Part shown: piece by piece, positions 10,051 through 21,750 of the stretch
Position numbering within the stretch: the first letter of the stretch is position 1
How the letters are laid out: every line of letters starts with the position of its first letter
Source: Arion vulgaris
Taxonomy: Eukaryota > Mollusca > Gastropoda > Stylommatophora > Arionidae
DNA length: 64,000 nt
Assembly: GCA_020796225.1 (NCBI GenBank)
Contig: CM036758.1
Span: forward strand, 28,531,099 to 28,595,098
Direction: 5' to 3'
The notes under the pieces: generated by a model
Seen by the model: the letters and a program-made list of their open reading frames with translations, nothing else
What the model was told of the DNA's origin: nothing
Databases searched by the model: none
Translations under genes and position numbers: made by a program

Positions 10051-13000
10051 ACAGATGAAAGAAAACTTCAGAAGAAATTCTAACTAAAGAAGGAAACGAA
10101 CAGATGAAAGAAAACTTCAGAAGAAATTCTAACTAAAGAAGGAAACGAACAGATGAAAGAAAACTTCAGAAGAAATTCTAACTAAAGAAGGAAACGAACA
10201 GATGAAAGAAAACTTCAGAAGAAATTCTAACTAAAGAAGGAAACGAACAAATAAAAGAAAACTGCAGAAGAAATTCTAACTAAAGAAGGAAACAATGAGA
10301 TGAAAGAAAACTTCAGAAGAAATCCTAACTAAAGAAGGAAACGATGAGATGAAAGAAAACTTCAGAAGAAATTCTAACTAAAGAAGGAAACGAACAAATG
10401 AAAGAAAACTTCAGAAGAAATTCTAACTAAAGAAGGAAACGATGAGATGAAAGAAAACTTCAGAAGAAATTCTAACTAAAGAAGGAAACGATGAGATGAA
10501 AGAAAACTTCAGAAGAAATTCTAACTAAAGAAGGAAACGAACAAATAAAAGAAAACTGCAGAAGAAATCCTAACTAAAGAAGGAAACGAACAAATAAAAG
10601 AAAACTGCAGAAGAAATCCTAACTAAAGAAGAAAACGAACAAATAAAAGAAAACTGCAGAAGAAATCCTAACTAAAGAAGAAAACGAACAAATAAAAGAA
10701 AACTGCAGAAGAAATCCTTACTAAAGAAGGAAACGAACAGATGAAAGAAAACTTCAGAAGAAATTCTAACTAAAGAAGGAAACGAACAAATAAAAGAAAA
10801 CTGCAGAAGAAATCCTAACTAAGGAAGAAAACGAACAAATAAAAGAAAACTGCAGAAGAAATCCTAACTAAAGAAGGAAACGAACAAATAAAAGAAAACT
10901 GCAGAAGAAATCCTTACTAAAGAAGGAAACGAACAAATAAAACAAAACTGCAGAAGAAATCCTAACTAAAGAAGGAAACGAACAAATGAAAGAAAACTGC
11001 AGAAGAAATCCTTACTAAAAAAGGGAAACGAACAAATGAAAAAACTTCAGAAGAAATTCTAATTAAAGAAGGAAACGAACAAATGAAAGAAAACTTCAGA
11101 AGAAATTCTAACTAAAGAAGGAAACGAACAAATGAAAGAAAACTTCAGAAGAAATTCTAACTAAAGAAGGAAACGAACAGATGAAAGAAAACTTCAGAAG
11201 AAATTCTTACTAAAGAAGAAAACGAACAAATGAAAGAAAACTTCAGAAGAAATTCTAACTAAAGAAGGAAACGAACAAATGAAAGAAAACTTCAGAAGAA
11301 ATTCTAACTAAAGAAGGAAACGATGAGATGAAAGAAAACTTCAGAAGAAATTCTAACTAAAGAAGGAAACGAACAAATAAAAGAAAACTGCAGAAGAAAT
11401 CCTTACTAAAGATGGAAACGAACAGATGAAAGAAAACTTCAGAAGAAATTCTAACTAAAAAAGGGAAACGAACAAATGAAAAAACTTCAGAAGAAATTCT
11501 AACTAAAGAAGGAAACGATGAGATTAAAGAAAACTGCAGAAGAAATCCTAACTAAAGAAGGAAACGAAGAAATAAAAGAAAACTGCAGAAGAAATCCTTA
11601 CTAAAGATGGAAACGAACAGATGAAAGAAAACTTCAGAAGAAATCCTAACTAAAGAAGGAAACGAACAAATAAAAGAAAACTGCAGAAGAAATCCTTACT
11701 AAAGAAGGAAACGAACAAATGAAAGAAAACTGCAGAAGAAATCCTAACTAAAGAAGGAAATGAACAAATGAAAGAAAACTGCAGAAGAAATCCTTACTAA
11801 AGAAGGAAACGAATAAATGAAAGAAAACAGAAGAAATCCTTACTAAAGAAGGAAACGAACAAATAAAAGAAAACTGCAGAAGAAATCCTAACTAAAGAAG
11901 AAAACGAACAAATAAAAGAAAACTGCAGAAGAAATTCTAACTAAAGAAGGAAACGAACAAATAAAAGAAAACTGCAGAAGAAATTCTAACTAAAGAAGGA
12001 AACGAACAGATGAAAGAAAACTTCAGAAGAAATTCTTACTAAAGAAGAAAACGAACAAATGAAAGAAAACTTCAGAAGAAATTCTAACTAAAGAGGAAAG
12101 AACAAATGAAGAAAACTTCAGAAGAAATTCTAACTAAAGAGGAAACGATGAGATGAAAGAAAACTTCAGAAGAAATTCTAACTAAAGAAGGAAACGAACA
12201 AATAAAAGAAAACTGCAGAAGAAATCCTTACTAAAGAAGGAAACGAACAGATGAAAGAAAACTTCAGAAGAAATCCTTACTAAAGAAGGAAACGAACAAA
12301 TGAAAGAAAACTGCAGAAGAAATCCTAACTAAAGAAGGAAACGAACAAATAAAAGAAAACTGCAGAAGAAATCCTTACTAAAGAAGAAAACGAACAAATA
12401 AAAGAAAACTGCAGAAGAAATCCCAACTAAAGAAGGAAACGAACAAATAAAAGAAAACTGCAGAAGAAATCCTTACTAAAGAAGGAAACGAACAAATAAA
12501 AGAAAACTGCAGAAGAAATCCTTACTAAAGATGGAAACGAACAGATGAAGAAAACTCAGAAGAAATCCTACAAAAAGGAAACGAACAAATGAAAGAAACT
12601 GCAGAAGAAATCTTACTAAAGAAGAAACGAACAAATAAAAGAAAACTGCAGAAGAAACCCTTACTAAAGAAGAAAACGAACAAATAAAAGAAAACTGCAG
12701 AAGAAATCCTAACTAAAGAAGGAAACGAACAAATAAAAGAAAACTGCAGAAGAAATCCTTACTAAAGAAGGAAACGAACAAATAAAACAAAACTGCAGAA
12801 GAAATCCTAACTAAAGAAGGAAACGAACAAATAAAAGAAAACTGCAGAAGAAATCCTTACCAAAGAAGGAAACGATGAGATGAAATAAAACTGCAGAAGA
12901 AATCCTAACTAAAAAAGGAAACGAACAAATGAAAGAAAACTGCAGAAGAAATCCTTACTAAAGAAGAAAACGAACAAATAAAAGAAAACTGCAGAAGAAA

Positions 13001-14490
13001 TCCTTACTAAAGAAGGAAACGAACAAATAAAAGAAAACTGCAGAAGAAATCCTAACTAAAGAAGGAAACGAACAAATAAAAGAAAACTGCAGAAGAAATC
13101 CTTACTAAAGAAGGAAACGAACAAATAAAAGAAAACTGCAGAAGAAATCCTAACTAAAGAAGAAAACGAACAAATAAAAGAAAACTGCAGAAGAAATCCT
13201 TACCAAAGAAGGAAACGATGAGATGAAATAAAACTGCAGAAGAAATCATAACTAAAGAAGAAAACGAACAAATGAAAGAAAACTGCAGAAGAAATCCTAA
13301 CTAAAGAAGAAAACGAACAAATAAAAGAAAACTGCAGAAGAAATCCTTACTAAAGAAGGAAACGATGAGATGAAATAAAACTGCAGAAGAAATCCTAACT
13401 AAAGAAGGAAACGAACAAATAAAAGAAAACTGCAGAAGAAATCCTTACTAAAGAAGGAAACGAACAAATAAAAGAAAACTGCAGAAGAAATCCTTACTAA
13501 AGAAGAAAACGAACAAATGAAATAAAACTGCAGAAGAAATCCTAACTAAAGAAGGAAACGAACAAATGAAATAAAACTGCAGAAGAAATCCTAGTAAAGA
13601 AGGAAACGAACAAATGAAATAAAACTGCAGAAGAAATCCTAGTAAAGAAGGAAACGAACAAATGAAAGAAAACTGCAGAAGAAATCCTAACTAAAGAAGG
13701 AAACGAACAAATAAAAGAAAACTGCAGATGAAATAAAACTGCAGAAGAAATCCTTACTAAAGAAGGAAACGAACAAATGAAAGAAAACTGCAGAAGAAAT
13801 CCTTACTAAAGAAGGAAACGAACAAATGAAAGAAAACTGCAGATGAAATAAAACTGCAGAAGAAATCCTTACTAAAGAAGGAAACGAACAAATGAAAGAA
13901 AACTGCAGATGAAATAAAACTGCAGAAGAAATCCTAACTAAAGAAGGAAACGAACAAATGAAATAAAACTGCAGAAGAAATCCTAACTAAAGAAGGAAAC
14001 GAACACATGAAATAAAACTGCAGAAGAAATCCTAACTAAAGAAGGAAACGAACAAATGAAATAAAACTGCAGAAGAAATCCTAACTAAAGAAGAAAACGA
14101 ACAAATGAAAGAAAACTGCAGAAGAAATCCTAACTAAAGAAGAAAACGAACAAATGAAAGAAAACTGCAGAAGAAATCCTAACTAAAGAAGAAACGAACA
14201 CATGAAATAAAACTGCAGAAGAAATCCTAACTAAAGAAGGAAACGAACAAATGAAAGAAAACTGCAGATGAAATAAAACTGCAGAAGAAATCCTAACTAA
14301 AGAAGGAAACGAACAAATGAAAGAAAACTGCAGATGAAATAAAACTGCAGAAGAAATCCTAACTAAAGAAGGAAACGAACAAATGAAAGAAAACTGCAGA
14401 TGAAATAAAACTGCAGAAGAAATCCCAACTAAAGAAGGAAACGAACAAATGAAAGAAAACTGCAGAAGAAATCCTAACTAAAGAAGAAAA
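10051..14490. repeat. 49-bp purine-rich minisatellite, ~90 copies
   Basis: Units contain GAAGGAAACGAACA, GAAAGAAAACT and CAGAAGAAAT. The + strand is strongly A/G biased over 4.4 kb. Two main variants exist, AACTTCAGAAGAAATTCT (mostly 5') and AACTGCAGAAGAAATCCT (mostly 3', creating a PstI-type CTGCAG). After about 13,720 some units carry an internal duplication AACTGCAGATGAAATAAAACT. No long ORFs occur, as 49 is not a multiple of 3 and the unit has stops. Confidence 0.95.
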
Positions 14491-15039
14491 CTAAGAGATA
14501 CATACACTCCTTTGTACTACTAATGTATTAGTTGTTGTAGCACTAAGAAAATATACACATTCAGTGATGAAAGATTTCATAACCACTCTTCAAATGTTTT
14601 GTAAGAAGTCACAACAAACTATTAGTGTGATATCTTTCTCATTGTAACATTTCTGGAAATAACACTGTTATCCCTGGAATTGAAGATGGAAGTCGTACTA
14701 TAGAATGAAGCTTAGACGATGTTTGACTTTACTTCCACGTCTAAATGATGAGGTTCACATTTCAGAGAATAATTGGTGGTAACTACTAATAACAGAGCAG
14801 GGTAGATAAAGTAACTTGTTCTAATCAGTTATCAGCATATTTCTGTCAGCAGCGTATTCGATAGTGTGTGCAAGGGGGAGCCGCATGTAACATAAAACCT
14901 TTCAGATCAGACGGAAATCAGATATACCAGTTGCTGTGCGTTGATTTTGTATATGTTGTACTACTATGTACTATATGTTGTATATGATGAAATACTATAA
15001 GCTTTCTTGACATTATACCAAAATATACGAGTCTATGGT
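14491..15039. other. No recognised feature
   Basis: Unique-looking, AT-rich sequence. The minus-strand ORF at 14918-15136 is a shadow over the edge of the LINE remnant. Confidence 0.5.
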
Positions 15040-16935
15040 TATTTAATGATGTACATAAACGTCTCACCACAACGCGCAGACCTAGCGTAGACAACAGCAT
15101 CGTCATCAGTTGCAGTCTCTGATAACAGCTGCTCAATTTCGATTTCAGTGTTCATGTTGTCTCAATCTCTACATTCTATTCCAAGAGTAATGATAACGTT
15201 GTGGAAGTTGATCATGCTACCATTCATTGGGATCTATTCTTTCCCTTTTGGTTATCGTGAGGATGCCAAGTCCGTAGTCTACCACGAACATAACTAGTTG
15301 ATGGAACAGAAGAACATGTAGCCTCTGCTGAAATTGTGCGGCTACCATAACAGAGCTGCAGGATCACGCTTGTAACGGTGTATCGTTTATTCATCATGAT
15401 GTTTAAAAATATAGACTACGATCAAATGATATTACAAGACAGTGCAGCCTGTCACGACGCTCAAAAGTCTGCCCATCAAAGTTGACTGTGTAGTTCAGCC
15501 CTGACTATGTAGCTATTCATAAAGCACCACAACCTACGCGCCATCTCACGATTGATTTGAGAGCGAGACTCCTTACACTAAAGCAAGATGGCATGCATTT
15601 TTTCCTGTATGTCTTCAACCACTTCTTGTCTTTCTGATCCAGTCCTATATATATTAAGATTTCATCTGCAGAGATCAATGACCTACCCAATCCGTTTGAC
15701 TGTAACTTGACTGCCTAGAGATGAACCCTGTGGTAATCTCAGGCATGTAAATGTAGACTTTGACGTCCATGTTCTTAAACATAATGTATTGGTCCTCTCC
15801 ATCATAGAAACAACTATCCAGTTCACAGGTCAAAGATTAACACACAGTTCACAGGTCAAAGATTAACATAACATTTTAGCAAAGAGAGTATCATGATTGA
15901 ATAGTCTAATTTATTATACGAATCCTCCAAGTCAATGACCACAGCAAGAGTCTTGATTGGATTGAAAGCCCACATTCACATCATAAGCAAATGTACCAAC
16001 ATTGTCCCAAGTCCCTTTCATTGGCTGGTAGTTACTCAACGTAGCATGGAGAATGTGGTCTCTAAGTGACACATTACCTTTTTATGGTCTCTACACTCTC
16101 CAGTAATTTGCCATATACATTTTGTAAGGTAAGTATACGGTAGCTGCTGATCAGTCTAGTATCTTTCCAATATTTCTGCAGATGTTGTCAATAGCTATGG
16201 TGATCAATCCTAAGATACCACATCACTCCCCCATATACTGTTGTTGAAAAACAATTAATTGCATTAATACCAATCTCGTCCAGCTGTTTGATGTGGTGAT
16301 ACTGAACACCTTCTTCAAACCCTGGAGCAGTGCTGTGGCTGGTTTTGAGTGCATTAACATCATCCTACTTTGTTATGAAATCAGGTACTACAGTGTTAGT
16401 AATATCAGGTACTACAGTGTTAGTAATATCAGGTACTACAGTGTTAGTAATATCAGGTACTACAATGTTAGTAATATCAGGTACTACAGTGTTAGTAATA
16501 ATATCAGGTACTACAGTGTTAGTAATATCAGGTACTACAGTGTTAGTAATATCAGGTACTACAGTGTTAGTAATATCAGGTACTACAGTGTTAGTAATAT
16601 CAGGTACTACAGTGTTAGTAATATCAGGTACTACAGTGTTAGTAATATCACGAAGAACGTTCCCAATATCCTGATGGTCATCCTTATCATCTTATTCTAT
16701 CTGATCCATAACGCTGAATGAGCCTGATCTTTTCTGCATATGTTGTCAATAGGGCATCGAGTCAGGTAAATTAGGTAAACACTGACTGGTAGTTATCCTG
16801 TTGATTCTGCCATGAAACTGTCCCAAGTTGATGCAGTGACTTATCACCACAGACATGTATTATGATATCCCATAAATAACCTTCTCTTTTTGCTTCACTG
16901 GCCAATTCTTTGAAATTATTAGCTATTTACTTCTA
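15040..16935 (-). pseudogene. Jockey/I-like LINE ORF2 remnant with RNase H start
   Basis: Reading the minus strand from 16935 downwards, frames recover: FKELASEAKREGYLW (linker); DVNALKTSHSTAPG and HHIKQLDEIGINAI (pre-RT); ISSYRILTLQNVYGKLLES (RT start); AVVIDLEDSYNKLDYSI (RT motif A, Asp present); the RT motif C region LISADEILIY, where the expected catalytic ADD reads ADE (about 15,664-15,675); VVDYGLGILT (thumb region); and TEIEIEQLLSETATDDDAVV (approach to RNase H). Many frameshifts and stops separate the segments. The order is correct for a Jockey/I-like ORF2, so this is one decayed insertion antisense to Wnt4. A 24-bp minisatellite interrupts it at 16381-16650. Confidence 0.8.
16381..16650. 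repeat. 24-bp minisatellite inside LINE coding sequence, ~11 copies
   Basis: Units of ATCAGGTACTACAGTGTTAG plus TAAT. On the LINE sense (minus) strand each unit encodes the octapeptide DITNTVVP. It lies between the pre-RT linker and the DVNALKTSHSTAPG block of the surrounding LINE. One unit has a 3-bp insertion (16499-16501), so the frame is kept. Confidence 0.9.
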
Positions 16936-17370
16936 TAAATATAAACAAGTTTATGAGATGTTATACTATGCGATCGACATCGTGGCACATTGGGCATTCT
17001 CATGCTTGCTGCGTCCTCTGTGCTGAAGAAACCACTTCATAGTCCACATGCTCACATGAGAGCGAGAGCAAAGTATCTTATGAAACTTTGCTTAGTATTA
17101 TCTCTCTCTATCACAAAGACAACACTGTCAGACTTGTCCACTTAACTCCTAATTTTAGCAATTGTTTCAATGTCCACACTCGCTATGTCGCACAAATGAG
17201 TGCATGATTGATTACAGCATCTCTGTTTATACTTCTGCTAGATTGAGTAGGGACATTCTTTGCAAGATAATTCGGTGCACTGCACTCCAGCATGCCCAGC
17301 TGGGTACAGTTAAGGCATGGTCTTGAGATGTTTGCGCCAAATGCTGTCTATCTATTCCGCGCGCAGACTT

Positions 17371-17666
17371 TCAGACTCGGTCCTTCGAAGCATATCCACC
17401 AAGTCAGATTCGATCCTTCGAAGGATATCCACCAAGTCAGACTCGATCCTTCGAAGCATATCCAACGTCAGATTCGATCCTTCTAATCATATCCACCAAG
17501 TCAAACTCGATCCTTCTAAGCATATCCACCAAGTCAAACTCGATCCTTCGAAGCATATCCACCAAGTCAAACTCCATCCTTCGAAGCATATCCACCAAGT
17601 CAGACTCGATCCTTCCAAGCATATCCAGCAAGACAGACTCAATCCTTCCAAGCATATCCAGCAAGT
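17371..17666. repeat. 33-bp minisatellite, ~9 copies
   Basis: Units contain TCGATCCTTCGAAGCATATC and CACCAAGTCA. The period is divisible by 3; the minus strand reads repeats of DLVDMLRRIEF. It lies just beyond the 5' side of the LINE remnant, but I cannot tie it to the LINE reading frame. Confidence 0.88.
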
Positions 17667-18307
17667 CTATTATGGTAATCTCATGGGCTCGCATGTTCAT
17701 CGCACCACCAAAATATCCAGAAACATTCAAATCTCATTCTCTTATTTTTCATGATCTTGCATGGAACGATTGTCTTTGTGAATATCAATTAATGATTAAT
17801 TGATTGATTGTTAAGGATCATCATCATTGCACTTCGGTGAGTAACCATGTGTGCTCCTATCTCTTTCTTACACAGGACGAGTTCAGCTGCAGTGCACGTA
17901 CTCCGTAGCACCGGCGACGGTACCCGATGTAATTTGAAGGTGATGATATTGTGTAGGAATTTTATTTTTAATCTTTTTTTTTTAAAATAAATTTTGGCCA
18001 GGCAGCGGCTTTCCAACCTGCTCATTTCGAGTTTGAACAGCCAAGTGCTTTTTACGTGCTCACATTGAACACGGGACTTACGTTTTATCATCGGTCTACG
18101 ATATGACTAGGAACTCGATCTCACCTACACTGAGATCAGGGATCTCTTGAAAAGTACAAAACTAAAATGCACGATTGTAGAATTTGGATACAAAGCGGTA
18201 GTTAATAAATTAATGGCAAAACATGGACTTCCACTAGAAGCAGAACAACACAGAAGATACAATTTTCCAATGATTTAGTTTGTTTGTTTTCTTCTGATTT
18301 CTCTTAT
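17667..18307. other. No recognised feature
   Basis: A minus-strand ORF at 17789-18091 has no recognisable domain. A T/A-rich stretch lies near 17960-17990. Confidence 0.5.
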
Positions 18308-18667
18308 ACATACTCTAGTTTCTCTTGGCTTTCTTGTTGACTTGTATACTCTAGTTTCTCTTGGCTTTCTTGTTGACTTGTATACTCTAGTTTCTCTTGG
18401 CTTTCTTGTTGACTTGTATACTCTAGTTTCTCTTGGCTTTCTTGTTGACTTGTATACTCTAGTTTCTCTTGGCTTTCTTGTTGACTTGTATACTCTAGTT
18501 TCTCTTGGCTTTCTTGTTGACTTGTATACTCTAGTTTCTCTTGGCTTTCTTGTTGACTTGTATACTCTAGTTTCTCTTGGCTTTCTTGTTGACTTGTATA
18601 CTCTAGTTTCTCTTGGCTTCTTGTTGACTTGATACTCTAGTTTCTCTTGGCTTTCTTGTTGACTTGT
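18308..18667. repeat. 36-bp minisatellite, ~10 copies
   Basis: Near-identical units with ACTCTAGTTTCTCTTGGC and TTTCTTGTTGACTTG. Open frames on both strands reflect the 36-bp period. Confidence 0.92.
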
Positions 18668-18981
18668 TATCACCAAACAATGTATCTCAGTCTCACAAAT
18701 CTCCTTTTCTTCTATGAGAACTAGTTACGCATATTTGATGATATTGTTTAACTGTAACTGGAGAACTTGTCAAATAGATATCTGAGAATATGAAGAAATG
18801 AACACAGTTTGAACATTTTACCGGTAGCTTTCATACAAGAAGTGTGTAGATAATGACAAGAAGAAAAGTAGAAGAGATAAGATAGATGTGTAAGAGTAAA
18901 AAGAAGAAAAGGTTTTTATCATAAAAAGACATACAATACTTGCCATGAGTGTTGTTGCAATTAGGAAATACTGGATTAAAG

Positions 18982-19417
18982 CGTGGCCAACGTTACTTAC
19001 ACTTTCTAGGCAGCATTATTTTGTTGTTATGTTTATTAAAGAAGGTAATTGTTAAATTATACACATATAATTATAATCGTAATTTGATCTACATTTTGGT
19101 ACACATTACTTACTAGCTAGGCATCGTTATTTTATTGTTATGTTTACAACACTGACAACAGTTAGGTTTACTGAAGAAGGTACTTGTTAAATTAACTTAT
19201 ATTATACATATATAATTACAATCGTAATTTGATCTACATTTTGGTACACAGCACTTACTAGGCATCGTTATTTTGTTGTTATGTTTACTAAAGAAGTCTG
19301 TTTGAGTTCGTATGTTTACTAAAATGTCCATATGTTTACTAAACACGTTTGAATAATCCGCCTCACCCTCCATCTTGAATAATATTGCGTTGTGGCCAGT
19401 TAGTAACGTTGGCCACG
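18982..19417. mobile_element. MITE-like DNA transposon with TIRs and 7-bp TSD
   Basis: Left end CGTGGCCAACGTTACTTAC (18982-19000) and right end GTTAGTAACGTTGGCCACG (19399-19417) are inverted copies differing at one of 19 positions. Both are flanked by ATTAAAG (18975-18981 and 19418-19424). The 436-bp interior is AT-rich and contains two to three diverged direct copies of a segment with ATTTTGTTGTTATGTTTA and GTAATTTGATCTACATTTTG. No transposase is encoded. The duplication contains TTAA, so a piggyBac-type origin cannot be excluded, although the ends do not begin CCC. Confidence 0.8.
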
Positions 19418-19424
19418 ATTAAAG

Positions 19425-19917
19425 GCGTCAAATTCTATTCTTTCTTTTGTCTTGTTATGTAGAGCTGGCCGGAAATATGATCATTGCAGTTGTTTATTTA
19501 CGAGAAGACTTCACAAGTTCTCTGCATGGTGTACTACGCTGTAAAATGTGAAGACTCCTACACAGATGGGGGTCTATATGTGGTCTCTTGCCCAGCGTGT
19601 TCGTATAGTGTTGGACGACGGTTGACAAGCCCCCTGGAAGTGCGATTCAATTCCGCGGGCTGGCAGAAAAGCCACAGGTTCTCCAGATTTACGGTGTTCG
19701 TGGCACCAAACCGAAGGGTTACGATGTCCATGGCACCGAGCCGAACAACTGAGAGCTCAAGTGCTTCTGGGTCGAAAAAAAATATGTGATCTCTTCTGTA
19801 TTGTAGGAAGTGAAGCTCTTCTATCTTAGCACTAGAGACACTACTTATAGTCTGAGCTAATTTGCTAACACACAGTATAACCAGTTAAAAATGTATTACT
19901 TTGACCAATAAACACAT
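19425..19917. other. No recognised feature; one unidentified ORF
   Basis: An ORF at 19484-19789 (101 codons) lies in slightly more GC-rich sequence. I recognise no domain and would not call it a gene. Confidence 0.4.
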
Positions 19918-20122
19918 TGTCCCGCTGACGTGGATGGCTGTGACAAACACAGATGCACAATATATATGCTATATATGACTCAATGTTGTCCCGCTGACGT
20001 GGATGGCTGTGACAAACACAGATGCACAATATATATGCTATATATGACTCAATGTTGTCCCGCTGACGTGGATGGCTGTCACAAACACAGATGCACAATA
20101 TATATGCTATATATGACTCAAT
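19918..20122. repeat. 69-bp tandem repeat, 3 copies
   Basis: Units start TGTCCCGCTGACGTGGATGG and end in an ATATATGCTATATATGACTC segment. Spacing of 69 bp is exact. One G-to-C change marks the third copy. Confidence 0.92.
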
Positions 20123-20330
20123 CTCAAAACTTTGGTGATGGAATTAAACACATGTAGACGCTATCACTCTGAAGTGTTGTACGTCTGATGAGCCAGTCAA
20201 TCTCATAACATACGCAGCTCTTCTTACACTATTACCTTCTCGTAGGTAGCTAACCACTTGATCCCTACTCACTTTGTTGTATTACAGCGTTGCAGTTTGT
20301 TTCACAAGAAGGTGGAGAAGGGCTTTGATC

Positions 20331-20457
20331 AGTGTCAGTTGTCTGACAATGAGTGTCAGTTGTCTGACAATGAGTGTCAGTTGTCTGACAATGAGTGTCA
20401 GTTGTCTGACAATGAGTGTCAGTTGTCTGACAATGAGTGTCAGTTGTCTGACAATGA
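20331..20457. repeat. 21-bp minisatellite, 6 copies
   Basis: Perfect units of AGTGTCAGTTGTCTGACAAT plus G. TCAG, TTGTCTGACAA and TGA give internal symmetry; TTGTC and GACAA are complementary, so a hairpin can form. Open in all + frames. Confidence 0.93.
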
Positions 20458-20601
20458 TAACGAATAGACACATTTAATACACTGCAAATATATCCCTACA
20501 AAAATATCGATACATTCCCATACAGCAATTATAAATAATAGTAATAGTTTTGACACGCACAGAAAACAAGACATTCGAAGACAGAATTACAAGGAAGGTT
20601 A

Positions 20602-21750
20602 CGAGCAATAGAAAGACTGCAATTTAAGCTGGATGTAACATCAAGAGCTGAGCAACGAGCAAGAGAAAGATTGCAATTTAACTCGGACACAAGATCAAGA
20701 GCTGAGCAACGAGCAAGAGAAAGACTGCAATTTAACTCGGACAACACAAGACCAAGAGCTGAGCAAGAGAAAGATTGCAATTTAACTCGGACAACACAAG
20801 AGCTGAGCAACGAACAAGAGAAAGATTGCAGTTTAACTCGGACACAACATCAAGAGCTGAGCAACGAGCAAGAGAAAGATTGCAATTTAACTCGGACAAC
20901 ACAAGAGCTGAGCAACGAACAAGAGAAAGATTGCAATTTAACTCGGACACAACATCAAGAGCTGAGCAACGAGCAAGAGAAAGATTGCAATTTAACTCGG
21001 ACAACACAAGAGCTGAGCAACGAACAAGAGAAAGATTGCAATTTAACTCGGACACAACATCAAGAGCTGAGCAACGAGCAAGAGAAAGATTGCAATTTAA
21101 CTCGGACACAACATCAAGAGCTGAGCATCGAGCAAGAGAAAGACTGCAATTTAACTCGGACAACACAAGACCAAGAGCTGAGCAAGAGAAAGATTGCAAT
21201 TTAACTCGGACAACACAAGAGCTGAGCAACGAACAAGAGAAAGATTGCAGTTTAACTCGGACACAACATCAAGAGCTGAGCAACGAGCAAGAGAAAGATT
21301 GCAATTTAACTCGGACAACACAAGAGCTGAGCAACGAACAAGAGAAAGATTGCAATTTAACTCGGACACAACATCAAGAGCTGAGCAACGAGCAAGAGAA
21401 AGATTGCAATTTAACTCGGACAACACAAGAGCTGAGCAACGAACAAGAGAAAGATTGCAATTTAACTCGGACACAACATCAAGAGCTGAGCAACGAGCAA
21501 GAGAAAGATTGCAATTTAACTCGGACACAACATCAAGAGCTGAGCATCGAGCAAGAGAAAGACTGCAATTTAACTCGGACAACACAAGACCAAGAGCTGA
21601 GCAAGAGAAAGATTGCAATTTAACTCGGACAACACAAGAGCTGAGCAACGAGCAAGAGAAAGACTGCAATTTAACTCGGACAACAAAAGAGCTGAGCAAC
21701 GAGCAAGAGAAAGATTGCAATTTGAGCTGGATATAACACCAAGAGATGTG
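20602..21750. repeat. 51/54-bp minisatellite with 419-bp higher-order repeat
   Basis: About 22 units containing GAGCAAGAGAAAGATTGCAA and TTTAACTCGGACA. Unit types alternate (51, 54, and a 50-bp type with GACCAAGAGCTGAGCAAGAG). The block of eight units recurs at exact 419-bp spacing: ACCAAGAGCT at 20751, 21170 and 21589. Edge units carry AAGCTGGAT or GAGCTGGAT instead of AACTCGGAC. Long ORFs on both strands are repeat products; 419 is not divisible by 3, so the same peptide recurs in shifted frames. Confidence 0.95.

Noticed and set aside
19484..19789. 101-codon ORF as a gene
   Set aside because: No recognisable domain, no splice or promoter context, and it lies in an intron on the sense strand.
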